From: Syntrophaceae bacterium UBA6109
Lineage (GTDB): Bacteria > Desulfobacterota > Syntrophia > Syntrophales > UBA6109
DNA length: 47,453 nucleotides
Reading direction: 5' to 3'
NCBI GenBank assembly: GCA_002428445.1
Contig: DIWJ01000053.1
Coordinates: forward strand, 1-47,453
The notes below the pieces were generated by a model. The model worked only from the letters and a program-made list of their open reading frames with translations, was not told where the DNA came from and made no database searches. Position 1 is the first letter of the stretch; every line of letters begins with the position of its first letter. This document shows positions 34,153 through 42,712 of the stretch, piece by piece. A program made the translations under genes and the position numbers.

Positions 34153-35313
34153 TCAAAATTGTCTATCGAAAAACCGGATTATATTGCGTCCGCCATATTT
34201 CGCTTGATACATTGCCATATCGGCCCACTTGAGGATGTCTTCCTGGCTGGCTTCGTAATTGCTGAACAGCACCACGCCGATACTCGACGTGCAATGATGT
34301 TCTACCGTGGTTTCTACACAACCCTCTTGCTTGCACGTCAGCAAATAAGGCTCAGCCAGAGTGACTCGAATTTTTTCGGCAACAATGCCTGCCAGCGCAA
34401 CAGATCGTTCTTTATCCGCATCCAGTTCGCTGAGCATCACCACAAACTCATCGCCCCCGAAACGCGCGACGGTATCCATGGCACGCACGCAACCGGTAAT
34501 GCGATGCGCCACTTCGATCAACAACAAATCGCCAACATCATGCCCACGCGCATCATTGAGCGGTTTGAAGTTGTCCAAATCCAGAAACATCACTGCGCCA
34601 TAACGCCCGCTGCGTTTGCAGGCGGACATCGCCTGCCCCAAGCGGTCGCTTAGCAGCCGGCGATTGGGAAGTTGCGTCAAGGTGTCATAGAAAGCAAATT
34701 TGCGAACCTGTTCCTCGGCTTTCTTGCGTTCGGTGATGTCCTCCGTGATTCCCATCAGTTTTTCAACGCTGCCACTGTTGTTCATGATGGGAACGAAGCA
34801 GGATTTATAAATCTGTTCCCGCGAACCACTGGCAATAAATTCGAAGTGGCTGGTTTCCCCGGCATACGCTTTGGCAAGCAATTCTCCTATGCGCTCCCGG
34901 TCGGCAGTGCTGACTCCGTCCAGATATAAAAAGCCTTGTATCTCGCCTTCTCTTTTGAATCCATGCATGAGAATACCCGCCCGACTCATGGAGATTATCC
35001 TGCCATTTATGTCGATTTCGTGAATGCTCATGGGAGAGTTTTCGAGGAGAAGACGGTGATTATGCTCTCTTTCACGCAAGGCACGGGTGATCTTCTCGTT
35101 TTCCCGCAATACCGCATCCAGTTCATCGGTGCGACGGCGCACCTGATCTTCAAGTGTGATCGCGGTGTGGAACAGGTTGAAGTCAGACCCCTGAATGCTT
35201 GCGTTACGTTCGGCGCGATTCATCAATGACTGAATGATCTTATTAAGACGTGCAATTTCGGCCTGCAAGACCTGTTCGTTCGCGCCGGACACCGGCTCCA
35301 CTTGGTCAGACAT
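34153..35313 (-). CDS. PAS-GGDEF diguanylate cyclase
   Basis: Cytosolic signalling protein of 386 residues that makes cyclic di-GMP. A coiled N-terminus (about 12-85) precedes a PAS domain (about 88-205, ending in the DITERKKAEEQ linker) and a GGDEF domain. The catalytic motif GGDEF is exact at 286-290. RAMD at 277-280, five residues before it, is the product-inhibition I-site, so the enzyme should be active and feedback-controlled. The start at 35313 overlaps the end of the FIST gene by 8 bp; longer ORF frames lie inside that gene. Its bases are less GC-rich than the flanking core genes. Together with FIST it forms a sensor-output pair, typical of beta/gamma-proteobacteria. Confidence 0.9.
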   Translation of the reverse strand: MSDQVEPVSGANEQVLQAEIARLNKIIQSLMNRAERNASIQGSDFNLFHTAITLEDQVRRRTDELDAVLRENEKITRALREREHNHRLLLENSPMSIHEIDINGRIISMSRAGILMHGFKREGEIQGFLYLDGVSTADRERIGELLAKAYAGETSHFEFIASGSREQIYKSCFVPIMNNSGSVEKLMGITEDITERKKAEEQVRKFAFYDTLTQLPNRRLLSDRLGQAMSACKRSGRYGAVMFLDLDNFKPLNDARGHDVGDLLLIEVAHRITGCVRAMDTVARFGGDEFVVMLSELDADKERSVALAGIVAEKIRVTLAEPYLLTCKQEGCVETTVEHHCTSSIGVVLFSNYEASQEDILKWADMAMYQAKYGGRNIIRFFDRQF

Positions 35314-36472
35314 CGCGCAGCCCCAGGGTTGATTCCGGGACAGCGCCGATGGCAATCCCTGTGAGGGTCTGGTTGATGTGTACACCTTGGAACTGTTCAC
35401 CGTAGGTGCTAAAACCTATGGTGTTGTTGCGCCGAAAAATCTCCCCAACGCGATCTTTCAAACCGTTTTGGGAAATCTCCAGATTTCGCAGAATGCAGTC
35501 GCAGCCAATGACGAGTTGGGGCTGCCCGATTTCCGCACGGATATTATCGAAAGTCTGCTCCAGGTTATTCACCAGACCAACTCCATGCGCCACCCTGAAC
35601 ACCAACCCCTCCTCGATGGCGCAAAAGAAAGTCAGGCTGCCGTCGGCATTCGCCTTCTGGATGGAGCGCACATAGTCAGTGCCATCTATCATCACCACAA
35701 CGGGCGAAGCAGCAAAACTCATGGAGTTGAGATCATTCACGTTAACACCCAGCATCCGGGCATACTCTGCGGCAGCGGGCAACCCGTTGATCTCCTTTAC
35801 GATGCGTTTAGCGGGATCGGCTTCCGTGACCACCAGCCGCTCATCGGTGGAGACAAAATGCTGGGTCTTGAATGTCCTGAAAGGCAAAGAAGTGCTGATC
35901 AGGGTCAGTGCGACGCTATCGGAATGGAAGCGGCCGCCGCTATACACACAGGTCTTGGCGAATTTCTGGTCGTCACCCGCCGAACCGCCGAACAACGTGA
36001 TCTTGCCCAACGCATGCTGCAATGCATGCGCCACCAGCTCTTCACGAACAGACAAACCGTCAATCAGCATAAAGGCGAAGCTGTTATCCAGGCCTGCTTG
36101 TGGGGTTCTGCTTTCGAGCTGCTGCAATAGGGCTTGGGTGAACTCATTCCCTCTGGTGATATCGAATTTGCTCAAACGATTGAGCAGTCCGCTGACGGCC
36201 ACGCAACTACCCTTCGGAAAACCCACTCCGGACAGGCTATGTTGACAATAACCGGCCGACCCGATTTCACCAGCCGTGGTACAGCCGACCACTTGAATCC
36301 CGGTAAAAAGGCGGTTCATGTCCGCAGCAAGTACATCGAGATCGTATTCACTGGAGCAAAAGAAGATCACCAACTCCATGCCTGGTTGCGCCACTGCCGC
36401 ATGAAACTCCTGCACCGCCTGGCGAGCATCCGTTGCACAGGATTGCGCCATACGAATATTCTGAATGCTCAT
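35306..36472 (-). CDS. FIST-domain sensory protein
   Basis: Protein of 388 residues with FIST_N (about 30-220) and FIST_C (about 225-370) domains, thought to bind small ligands such as amino acids. Marks include VIFFCSSEYDLD, VVGCTTAGEIG, GVGFPKGS, TLFGGSAGDD and the C-terminal GFSTYGEQFQGVHINQTLTG, the usual end of FIST_C. GGAGGGGG is just ahead of the ATG at 36472. It overlaps and is co-transcribed with the PAS-GGDEF gene, so ligand sensing is probably relayed to c-di-GMP synthesis through direct contact. It sits inside the IS91-flanked segment and appears horizontally acquired. Confidence 0.9.
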   Translation of the reverse strand: MSIQNIRMAQSCATDARQAVQEFHAAVAQPGMELVIFFCSSEYDLDVLAADMNRLFTGIQVVGCTTAGEIGSAGYCQHSLSGVGFPKGSCVAVSGLLNRLSKFDITRGNEFTQALLQQLESRTPQAGLDNSFAFMLIDGLSVREELVAHALQHALGKITLFGGSAGDDQKFAKTCVYSGGRFHSDSVALTLISTSLPFRTFKTQHFVSTDERLVVTEADPAKRIVKEINGLPAAAEYARMLGVNVNDLNSMSFAASPVVVMIDGTDYVRSIQKANADGSLTFFCAIEEGLVFRVAHGVGLVNNLEQTFDNIRAEIGQPQLVIGCDCILRNLEISQNGLKDRVGEIFRRNNTIGFSTYGEQFQGVHINQTLTGIAIGAVPESTLGLRDV

Positions 36473-36560
36473 ATTGACCCCCTCCGGTTGGATGCCGACA
36501 CGATACTCGATCAACTTGGAACTTATCGCCGTGTTTTGATAAGAACCTGCTTTCTATAGA

Positions 36561-36589
36561 GGAATATGGAAATCGCACTTTTATGTCAA
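36561..36589 (-). promoter_or_regulatory. Sigma-70 promoter of the FIST-GGDEF pair
   Basis: On the reverse strand TTGACA (36589-36584) and TATTCC (36566-36561) are 17 bp apart, about 90 bp before the FIST start codon. The surrounding sequence is AT-rich. The cassette therefore carries its own promoter. Confidence 0.7.
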
Positions 36590-36753
36590 ATGATACAAAG
36601 TTGTCTTTGCATGGGTTGAGGATAAGGAAAGCGGTTTTGTATGTCAAGGTGATTGTGTCCCAACATATTATGTTGAGATCGGCGGCAATGTCGGGAAAGG
36701 GGGTTGGCTGAATGGTCCGGCAGTTCCTTTAGATTTCGCGAAACTGATAAGAA

Positions 36754-37340
36754 TCAGCCTTTGACCGCACCCGCCGTCAGTCCCGCAATGAGCTGTTTCG
36801 CAGCCAGGAAGGTAAAGATAATGGCCGGCAGGGCAACAAGGGTTCCCATGGCGGTGATATTTCCCCATTCAATACCGGTGTCCGTCAGGTAGATGGTTGT
36901 GGCCACGGGAAGTGTGCGCGTCATGCGGTTGGTCAAAACCAGGGCAAGAATGAACTCATTCCACGCGATCCGGAAGGTATAAATAGCGGCGGCCGTCAGC
37001 CCGGGTTTGATCAGGGGGATGATAATCCGGAAAAAATTTTCCAGGGGCCACAACCATCCACAACCGCCGCTTCTTCCAATTCCACCGGCATATCGGAGAT
37101 AAAGCTGATGAGAACCCAGATGGTGAAGGGCAGATTCAGTCCGACGTAAATAATAATCAATCCCAGGCGAGTGTCCGACAGGCCAAAATAAGACCAGAGA
37201 ACGTAAATCGGGACCACCAATACCGCGGGAGGGAATATGCGGATCAGAAGGGTGCTCAAGGTGATGGCGCCTTTTCCAATAAAATTAAAGCGAACCAAGG
37301 CGTAAGAAGCGAATCCTCCAATCAGCAGCGTGAAAAAAGA
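36754..37340 (-). pseudogene. Broken sugar ABC transporter permease (MalG/UgpE type)
   Basis: Two minus-strand frames join to make one protein: 37340-37040 gives LLIGGFASYALVRFNFIGKG through VELEEAAVVDGCGPWKIF, and 37050-36754 continues PLENFFRIIIPLIKPGLTAA to the stop. The EAA loop of BPD permeases (EEAAxxDGxxxxxxFxxIxxPLxxPG) is split by a frameshift near 37040-37050. The N-terminal membrane spans are missing; the frame meets a stop just beyond 37345. No binding protein or ATPase gene is near. It is a decayed remnant and may mark the right part of the inserted segment. Confidence 0.78.
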
Positions 37341-37421
37341 CTCTGAAGGGAAACGAAAATCACGTCTTCATGGCCTCCGACGGCTGGACGACCAGCCGGG
37401 CAATGCCTATGAATGCTCATC

Positions 37422-37622
37422 CGAGGAGCTACAACAACTTCACAGATGAACGGAGTCATTTCAATTCAGGACGGCAAGGCTACCGGACAGAGGGCCGGCC
37501 AAGCGCTGCGGCGCGGTTAACCCCAAGTGTCAAGCAAGATTGCGGGGATCTGCGCTACGGCTTGCCCGCGTGAAGCTTGTCCTCAACCTGATCGGGGATG
37601 CAAAGATTACGGCCATGAACAT
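37422..37622 (+). repeat. Direct repeat, copy 2 (IS91-family remnant)
   Basis: About 201 bp matching 33418-33636 in the same orientation, including GDLRYGLPA coding and the start of the zinc-binding segment. It stops before the CPSC finger, where the sequence becomes unrelated. Neither copy can make a transposase. As direct repeats they could recombine to delete the segment between them. Confidence 0.85.
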
Positions 37623-37805
37623 TACCCTTACCTTCAACAGTCACTGCTTACAAACGGATATCATTTTTTTTAGTGACGCAGCCAAGGATGACTTTGGCGG
37701 CCATGAGAGCGGCGCCGGGGAGGTCCCAAAAATTAAGTTCAGTAGAAAAGATTTCCGACCGCGAACGCAGCGTTGATGCGCCGCGCTGTTCTTGGAATTT
37801 TCAGG
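37623..37805. other. Intergenic stretch, nothing recognised
   Basis: From the end of repeat copy 2 to the stop of the large fusion gene. An AT-rich start with a run of eight T (around 37665) is followed by GC-rich sequence. Short open frames on the plus strand have no start context or family features. Confidence 0.4.
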
Positions 37806-40800
37806 TCACTCACACTTTTGATTTTGGTCAATATTTTCCTGCAGCGTATGCGCTGGAACACGGGTGGTCTTCATCCAGATTTTATCTACGATATCTCGAA
37901 ATATCTGCTGTGGAGCCAAGGCGGATTCCAGCGGGATCCTGGCAATCGCCGTATTGGGCAAGCCACCGGTCGTGAAGTATTCGGGCAAGCCGGCCTTCAT
38001 GAGATCCGTCCCGCGCGGGCTGCGAATTCTTACACCCAGGCATCGGCCCCGACGAAAATCCGTAACCACTTGCCCGACGATAATGGGCTTTTCCGACCAA
38101 TCTCCCCGCTGGGTCAGCTGTTCCGAGATCCAGTGGTAAAAATCCAGTTCGTTGTCCGCGTTTCCGACGATGGCCGTCGGCGAGGTGACTTCATCCGGGG
38201 TGAAAAAGTGACTGGCAAAGACCCGGCCGCGGTTTTCCAGCGTGATCCTTTCGACGAGGACCAGCACTCGCTCGCGGAGGACGCGGTAAGCCGCCATTAA
38301 ACGTTCCCAAACCTCTTGCGTCTCCAACTGATCGGGACGATCCACCCCCAATAACGCTTGAACCGCCGTCAGATAACCGTTTGCGCGGGTGATCATCCGC
38401 AGGGCCTGCCCCGCCTCCACCGTGCGGTCCCAATTGAACCGGCTATAGAATAATTTCCATTCGCTGGTGGTTTCGAGGGTCGTGTCCAGACAGCAGCCTA
38501 CGGCCGCCTGCCAGGCGATCTGATTGAGCACCTGTTCATCGCTGATCAGCAGGTTGGCGATTTCCTTCAGGATCATTGCGGTAGGGAATTGGTCGCCGGG
38601 CAGGATGGATTTCAGCGTCTGCGGGGAGATATGCAAAATGCCCAGGGCAGCGGGCTTGAGGTTTCCCCCACCGCCGGTCTCCATGGAGCCTGGTTTTTGT
38701 GCGAAACAAGGTTCGGGCAGTTCGTGGTTGTTGATCAGCGTCACCCGGCACCGGTCCGCCACCCGGGCAATGTAGGATTGCCCCGGCTTATCGGCGGGGA
38801 AGGCACGGTCCAGTGCAAAGACATGCCGCACCGGCATCTCCCTGTCCTGCTTCTGTTCTACAAGTTCCGGCACGACCGGGGAGCGAAACGACTCGTTCAA
38901 ATGGGTGACCCGGTCTCCCGCCCCGGGGTTCAGAGAGGCGATCATCCTGTGCATGATGGCCGCCGAGGCCACACCGTCCTCGTCATTGTCGGATATGATC
39001 AGCACGCGTTCATCCGTGCCGATGCTCAGGATCCTCTCGGCAAGTTGAGCGGACTGGGTTTCCAGTTGCTCGCGGTACAGTGCCAGCTGGTGCATCCGTT
39101 CCAGGGCCAGAATGTCCGAGGCGGTTGCCAGATCCAGGTCATGACGCCGCGTCACGGCCCATACCTCCTCGTAGCTGCGTTCCAACTGACGATATAGATT
39201 GTCTTCCTCCAGACGCCGGTCCCACACCTGTCCCAGACTGTTCTGGAGCATTTCCGACAGAGAGACCAGTAACCCGCCGGAACTGGCCAGGTTATCCGGA
39301 ATGACCTGTATGCCGCGCTCCTTGAGGATCTGTTTCGCATCTCCGGACACGGCGGCCCCCGTCAATTCGCAGATCACCTTGACATGAAGTTCGCCGACAT
39401 TGTCCCCGCGGATCGATGCCGGGATCGCCGTGAGCACCAGGATGTCGGTGGGGACCTTCTTGAGTTCTGCGGGATCCGGGTGATAGGCCAAGGCCCCGGG
39501 TTGTGTTGAAGAGAGCATGCGGATCACGGGGCTCGTCAGTAAGGTATCGAACCGCTTGCCCGAGTTTTTATGCGCGACGATCGCGGCCAACTCCTGCCGG
39601 GAAAAGCCATCCCGACTGATCACCGCCCCTCGGCTGTCGCTGACGGCCAGAATCGTGGCGCCCTTCTGCATCATGAGGTTGGCCATGTTCTTCCCGGCGT
39701 TGCCCAATCCCTCGATGGTCACCGTCATCCCCTCCAGGGGCTTTGCCTTGCCGGTGAGTTTTTTCAAAAGGATTTCGACTGCCATCATGGCCCCTTGCGC
39801 CATCGCTTCCGATCGCAGTTCGGACCCGCAAATATCCATGGGTTTGCGGGTCACCACGCCAAGTTTCGGGGTCGCACACTCATAGGCCAGGGGCTGAGTG
39901 AAAAACACGATTCTCTGAACGGTCGGCACGACATCGCCGGTGGCGGTCACGGCTTGAATCGCGCGCTCCAGCACCTCCGCCCGGGCCTGCCGATAAAGCT
40001 CGGGCAGGTCCTCTGTCGCCCGGTCGCGGGCGTTGCACAACAGGTTGACCGCACTCCAAAATTTCTCTTTGAGGTCTTCCCTGCTGATGCCGGACGGCGG
40101 CATGTGCGCCACGAGCGCCTCCTGCTCTTCCGACGAGAGCAGCAGGGAATGGTTGAACCAGCCCACCGGCAGCGCTTGTCCTGCCGGCAACAGGCGGGCC
40201 AGCGCCCGTTCCATCATGATCCACTGGTTGTCGAGCAGCGTCGTCAGATAAAGCGCCAAGACACTGGGCTCGCCGCATTCATCCAGGCAACGTGTGGAGA
40301 GCGCGATCGACATGGCCCGCAAAATGGGCTCCCGATGATGATAGAGCCTGTCCTCCTCCTGCTGGCGTTTTCCGGACCCGAACAACAATTCCATCAACGC
40401 CCGATATTGCGCGGGTGACGGAGATCCCTGGCCGGGGAGTTCATGGAGAAGCTGCCGGAGCGTATCCCGGGACTCCGGCAGCATGATGCCGTGCTCCAAT
40501 TGCATCTTTGCTGCGGCCCGGGCCAAAGCACAGGCGGTTGGCGAGTATTTTTTTCGCTCCAGAATCTCCCGCAGCCGGGCCGTCATATCGTCGTCCCCGA
40601 TGATGATCAGGGGATCGCCGAGGAGCAAGGTCCGCAGATGCCCTTCCACCACATTGGCGGCCAACTGCAGATCAAGTCGGGCGGTTAGCGTGGTATTGGT
40701 TTCGGCGGCATGAACGATTTTATCATAGGCGATCCGCTTGGTGCGCGTGAGCATTTCGGCGGCGCCATTCATCATCCGCTCAATCAGCTCCTTGTCTTCC

Positions 40801-41450
40801 CGGGCATTCTCCTCTCCCCCCTTGAGCAGGGAGGTCAGCCGGTAACGACCGCTGACCTCATCGAATTCCCGCGCTGCGCACAACATCAGCCCCTCGCTGC
40901 CGGCGAAGGGTGCGCCCGTGGCCTGGCTTTTCAGGCTCATGCTCAGGCTTTCACCCGTCATGAATTCACACATGGCCTGTTTGACCACGGCCTCCGCTTC
41001 GGCCGCATTGCGCCAGCGGTCCATCCTCGGCGGCGGAACCACCTCCACCACGCCGGGTTCCGATTCCTGAAAGTGGCTCTCCTGGCCCAAAAGATCCTCG
41101 GGGAATACCAGCTTTAACGCCCCCTTGCCCACCCGGCCCTGGATCAGGTGATGCGTCTCGACCAGGATGAAGCTGGTTTTTCCCCCGACGCCGGGTTCGT
41201 CGGCTTCTCCCTCAAAAATGCTGTGAGGGCTGAAAATGCGAAACAAATCATCCCGTGTCAGACCCAAATGACGGACTGCGACCCGGATGCGCTCCGCGAT
41301 CAGCTTCAGCAATTCATTGCCCGGCGTCGTGTCGCCAGTGACCGTGCGAAATCCCAGGCCGTCGTCCCAGCGGATTCCCGTGGGCGCACTGCCGAAACAA
41401 GGGACGGTTCTTGGCCCGTCAACAGGCGGTTCTCTATCAGGTTTCATCAT
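37806..41450 (-). CDS. Glutamate dehydrogenase-type (ELFV) domain fused to a DHH phosphoesterase-like domain
   Basis: A 1214-residue protein. Residues 520-745 match the NAD domain of Glu/Leu/Phe/Val dehydrogenases: GVVTRKPMDICGS, Rossmann loop GLGNAG (581-586), VSDSRGAVISRDG and VIPDNLASSGGLLVSLSEM. Residues 810-1190 resemble DHH proteins: SDNDEDGVASAAI (820-832), D881 in FALDRAF, and INNHE (906-910) where DHH is usual. The N-terminal 500 residues are weakly recognisable; the catalytic GGxKGG signature of the dimerisation domain is not seen, the nearest wording being PFAGSEGL (181-188). The ATG pair at 41450/41447 lacks a clear ribosome site. Its stop lies in a region rearranged by IS91 remnants, but the reading frame is intact. 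Whether it oxidises glutamate or hydrolyses a phosphodiester is open. Confidence 0.75.
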   Translation of the reverse strand: MMKPDREPPVDGPRTVPCFGSAPTGIRWDDGLGFRTVTGDTTPGNELLKLIAERIRVAVRHLGLTRDDLFRIFSPHSIFEGEADEPGVGGKTSFILVETHHLIQGRVGKGALKLVFPEDLLGQESHFQESEPGVVEVVPPPRMDRWRNAAEAEAVVKQAMCEFMTGESLSMSLKSQATGAPFAGSEGLMLCAAREFDEVSGRYRLTSLLKGGEENAREDKELIERMMNGAAEMLTRTKRIAYDKIVHAAETNTTLTARLDLQLAANVVEGHLRTLLLGDPLIIIGDDDMTARLREILERKKYSPTACALARAAAKMQLEHGIMLPESRDTLRQLLHELPGQGSPSPAQYRALMELLFGSGKRQQEEDRLYHHREPILRAMSIALSTRCLDECGEPSVLALYLTTLLDNQWIMMERALARLLPAGQALPVGWFNHSLLLSSEEQEALVAHMPPSGISREDLKEKFWSAVNLLCNARDRATEDLPELYRQARAEVLERAIQAVTATGDVVPTVQRIVFFTQPLAYECATPKLGVVTRKPMDICGSELRSEAMAQGAMMAVEILLKKLTGKAKPLEGMTVTIEGLGNAGKNMANLMMQKGATILAVSDSRGAVISRDGFSRQELAAIVAHKNSGKRFDTLLTSPVIRMLSSTQPGALAYHPDPAELKKVPTDILVLTAIPASIRGDNVGELHVKVICELTGAAVSGDAKQILKERGIQVIPDNLASSGGLLVSLSEMLQNSLGQVWDRRLEEDNLYRQLERSYEEVWAVTRRHDLDLATASDILALERMHQLALYREQLETQSAQLAERILSIGTDERVLIISDNDEDGVASAAIMHRMIASLNPGAGDRVTHLNESFRSPVVPELVEQKQDREMPVRHVFALDRAFPADKPGQSYIARVADRCRVTLINNHELPEPCFAQKPGSMETGGGGNLKPAALGILHISPQTLKSILPGDQFPTAMILKEIANLLISDEQVLNQIAWQAAVGCCLDTTLETTSEWKLFYSRFNWDRTVEAGQALRMITRANGYLTAVQALLGVDRPDQLETQEVWERLMAAYRVLRERVLVLVERITLENRGRVFASHFFTPDEVTSPTAIVGNADNELDFYHWISEQLTQRGDWSEKPIIVGQVVTDFRRGRCLGVRIRSPRGTDLMKAGLPEYFTTGGLPNTAIARIPLESALAPQQIFRDIVDKIWMKTTRVPAHTLQENIDQNQKCE

Positions 41451-42100
41451 GCAATGTGTGAATGTTCCGGGTTATCAGCCTCTGCTATTTTAGGATTTTT
41501 TCGACCTCGACCTTGTTCACATCCATAATATACCGGATATTAATGATAAAATATTATTTTTTCTTGGAAAAAGTATAGTACAGGATGGTTTTATATGTCA
41601 ATGGCAACCGGCCAAAAAATGCGGGATATTGCGCCGAAGATTGGGAGCAGACCTGAAATAAAAAAGGAAGAAAAAGCGGTTCCAAGTATGATCCCGATGT
41701 CGTGGCTGCCTGTCTGAATCTCTTCAAGGAGAAGGGCTATAAGATGTCAGGCTGAGGAGTTTTGCGTAGTTTATCAATGGTAATCCTCACCGCAATGCCA
41801 AATCAAAAAACCTCGACTCGTGGAGACAAAGTCTCACACATGTCATATTTTCTGCCATCGCGCTTGAACTGTACGGATTGAAATCCGCCACACAATCGCT
41901 TCCCCCAGAAAACGAGACTACAATAAAGAATGCTTTATGCTAAGATATGCCGCGTCGAGAAGGTCATGCACCCCTATCGGCGCGCAGCTGTAAATTATAT
42001 CCGTGTGAATATCTATTGACTGTGAGTCGCTGAAGGTGGACGAATCCATCGCCCGTTGAAAAGAGGATTGAAAGATTACCGAAGATGAAAAGGTGAGAAG
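41451..42100. other. AT-rich intergenic stretch with a gene remnant and a short minus-strand ORF
   Basis: About 650 bp. On the minus strand 41526-41485 is a 13-codon ORF starting ATGGATGTGAAC, about 35 bp before the large fusion gene, possibly a leader. The next 100 bp are very AT-rich (promoter-like). An HD-GYP-like remnant lies at 41678-41755 on the plus strand. From 41760 to 42100 nothing is recognised except AGGTGAG before the SRAP gene. Confidence 0.4.
41678..41755 (+). pseudogene. C-terminal remnant of an HD-GYP-type protein
   Basis: Twenty-five codons ending in TGA read GSKYDPDVVAACLNLFKEKG plus YKMSG. KYDPxVVxAxLxLFxEKG is the usual last helix of HD-GYP domains, c-di-GMP phosphodiesterases and their relatives. 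No upstream part of the domain is present in frame. A truncated tail only. Confidence 0.55.
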
Positions 42101-42712
42101 ATGTGCGGCCGCTTTATCCTCTTGACCGATTTATCCGTTATTGTGGAGTCCTTCCGCATCGGAGAGGTCTCCGCCGAATATAAGCCTGATAGCCATATTT
42201 TCCCAGGTCAACAAATCGCTGCCGTCATTCGTAAGGATAATCAAAATAGCCTGGTCAATTTTCGCTGGGGGTTGGTTCCATCATGGGCTAAGGACCCGTC
42301 TATCGGAAGCAGGATGTTCAATGCACGCGCGGAAACCATTGCGGAAAAACCGAGTTTTCGAGAGGCTTTTCAAAAACGCAGATGTCTGATTCCCGCGGAT
42401 GGATTTTATGAATGGCAGAAAAGGGGCCGGATCAAGAAGCCTCTGCGGTTCTCTCTAAAATCAACGGAGCCTTTCGGTCTCGCGGGCTTGTATGAAACCT
42501 GGATCTCGCCTGAAAAGAAACCCGTGAATACCTGCACAATCATCACGACGGAACCCAATGACCTCCTACGCCCCATTCATGACAGAATGCCGGTCATTGT
42601 AAAAAAAGAGCTTGAAGATTTCTGGATGGATCCGAACAGTCGCAATTTTCGGGATCTGCTTTCGATATTGAAACCCTATCCGGCAATTGAAATGAGCGTA
42701 TCGGAACAATGA
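42101..42712 (+). CDS. yedK: SRAP domain protein (YedK/HMCES family)
   Basis: Protein of 203 residues that shields abasic sites in single-stranded DNA through a covalent thiazolidine link at its N-terminal cysteine. Cys2 follows the initiator Met (MCGRF), N74 and E78 are in FNARAET, E104 in DGFYEWQ, and the active-site His in PIHDRMPVI. All key residues are present and the length is normal. AAAGGTGAG precedes the ATG. Its stop overlaps the ATG of the membrane synthase gene (ATGATG), so the two may be co-translated, although no functional link is known. Codon use is less GC-rich than in the next gene. Confidence 0.94.
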   Translation: MCGRFILLTDLSVIVESFRIGEVSAEYKPDSHIFPGQQIAAVIRKDNQNSLVNFRWGLVPSWAKDPSIGSRMFNARAETIAEKPSFREAFQKRRCLIPADGFYEWQKRGRIKKPLRFSLKSTEPFGLAGLYETWISPEKKPVNTCTIITTEPNDLLRPIHDRMPVIVKKELEDFWMDPNSRNFRDLLSILKPYPAIEMSVSEQ

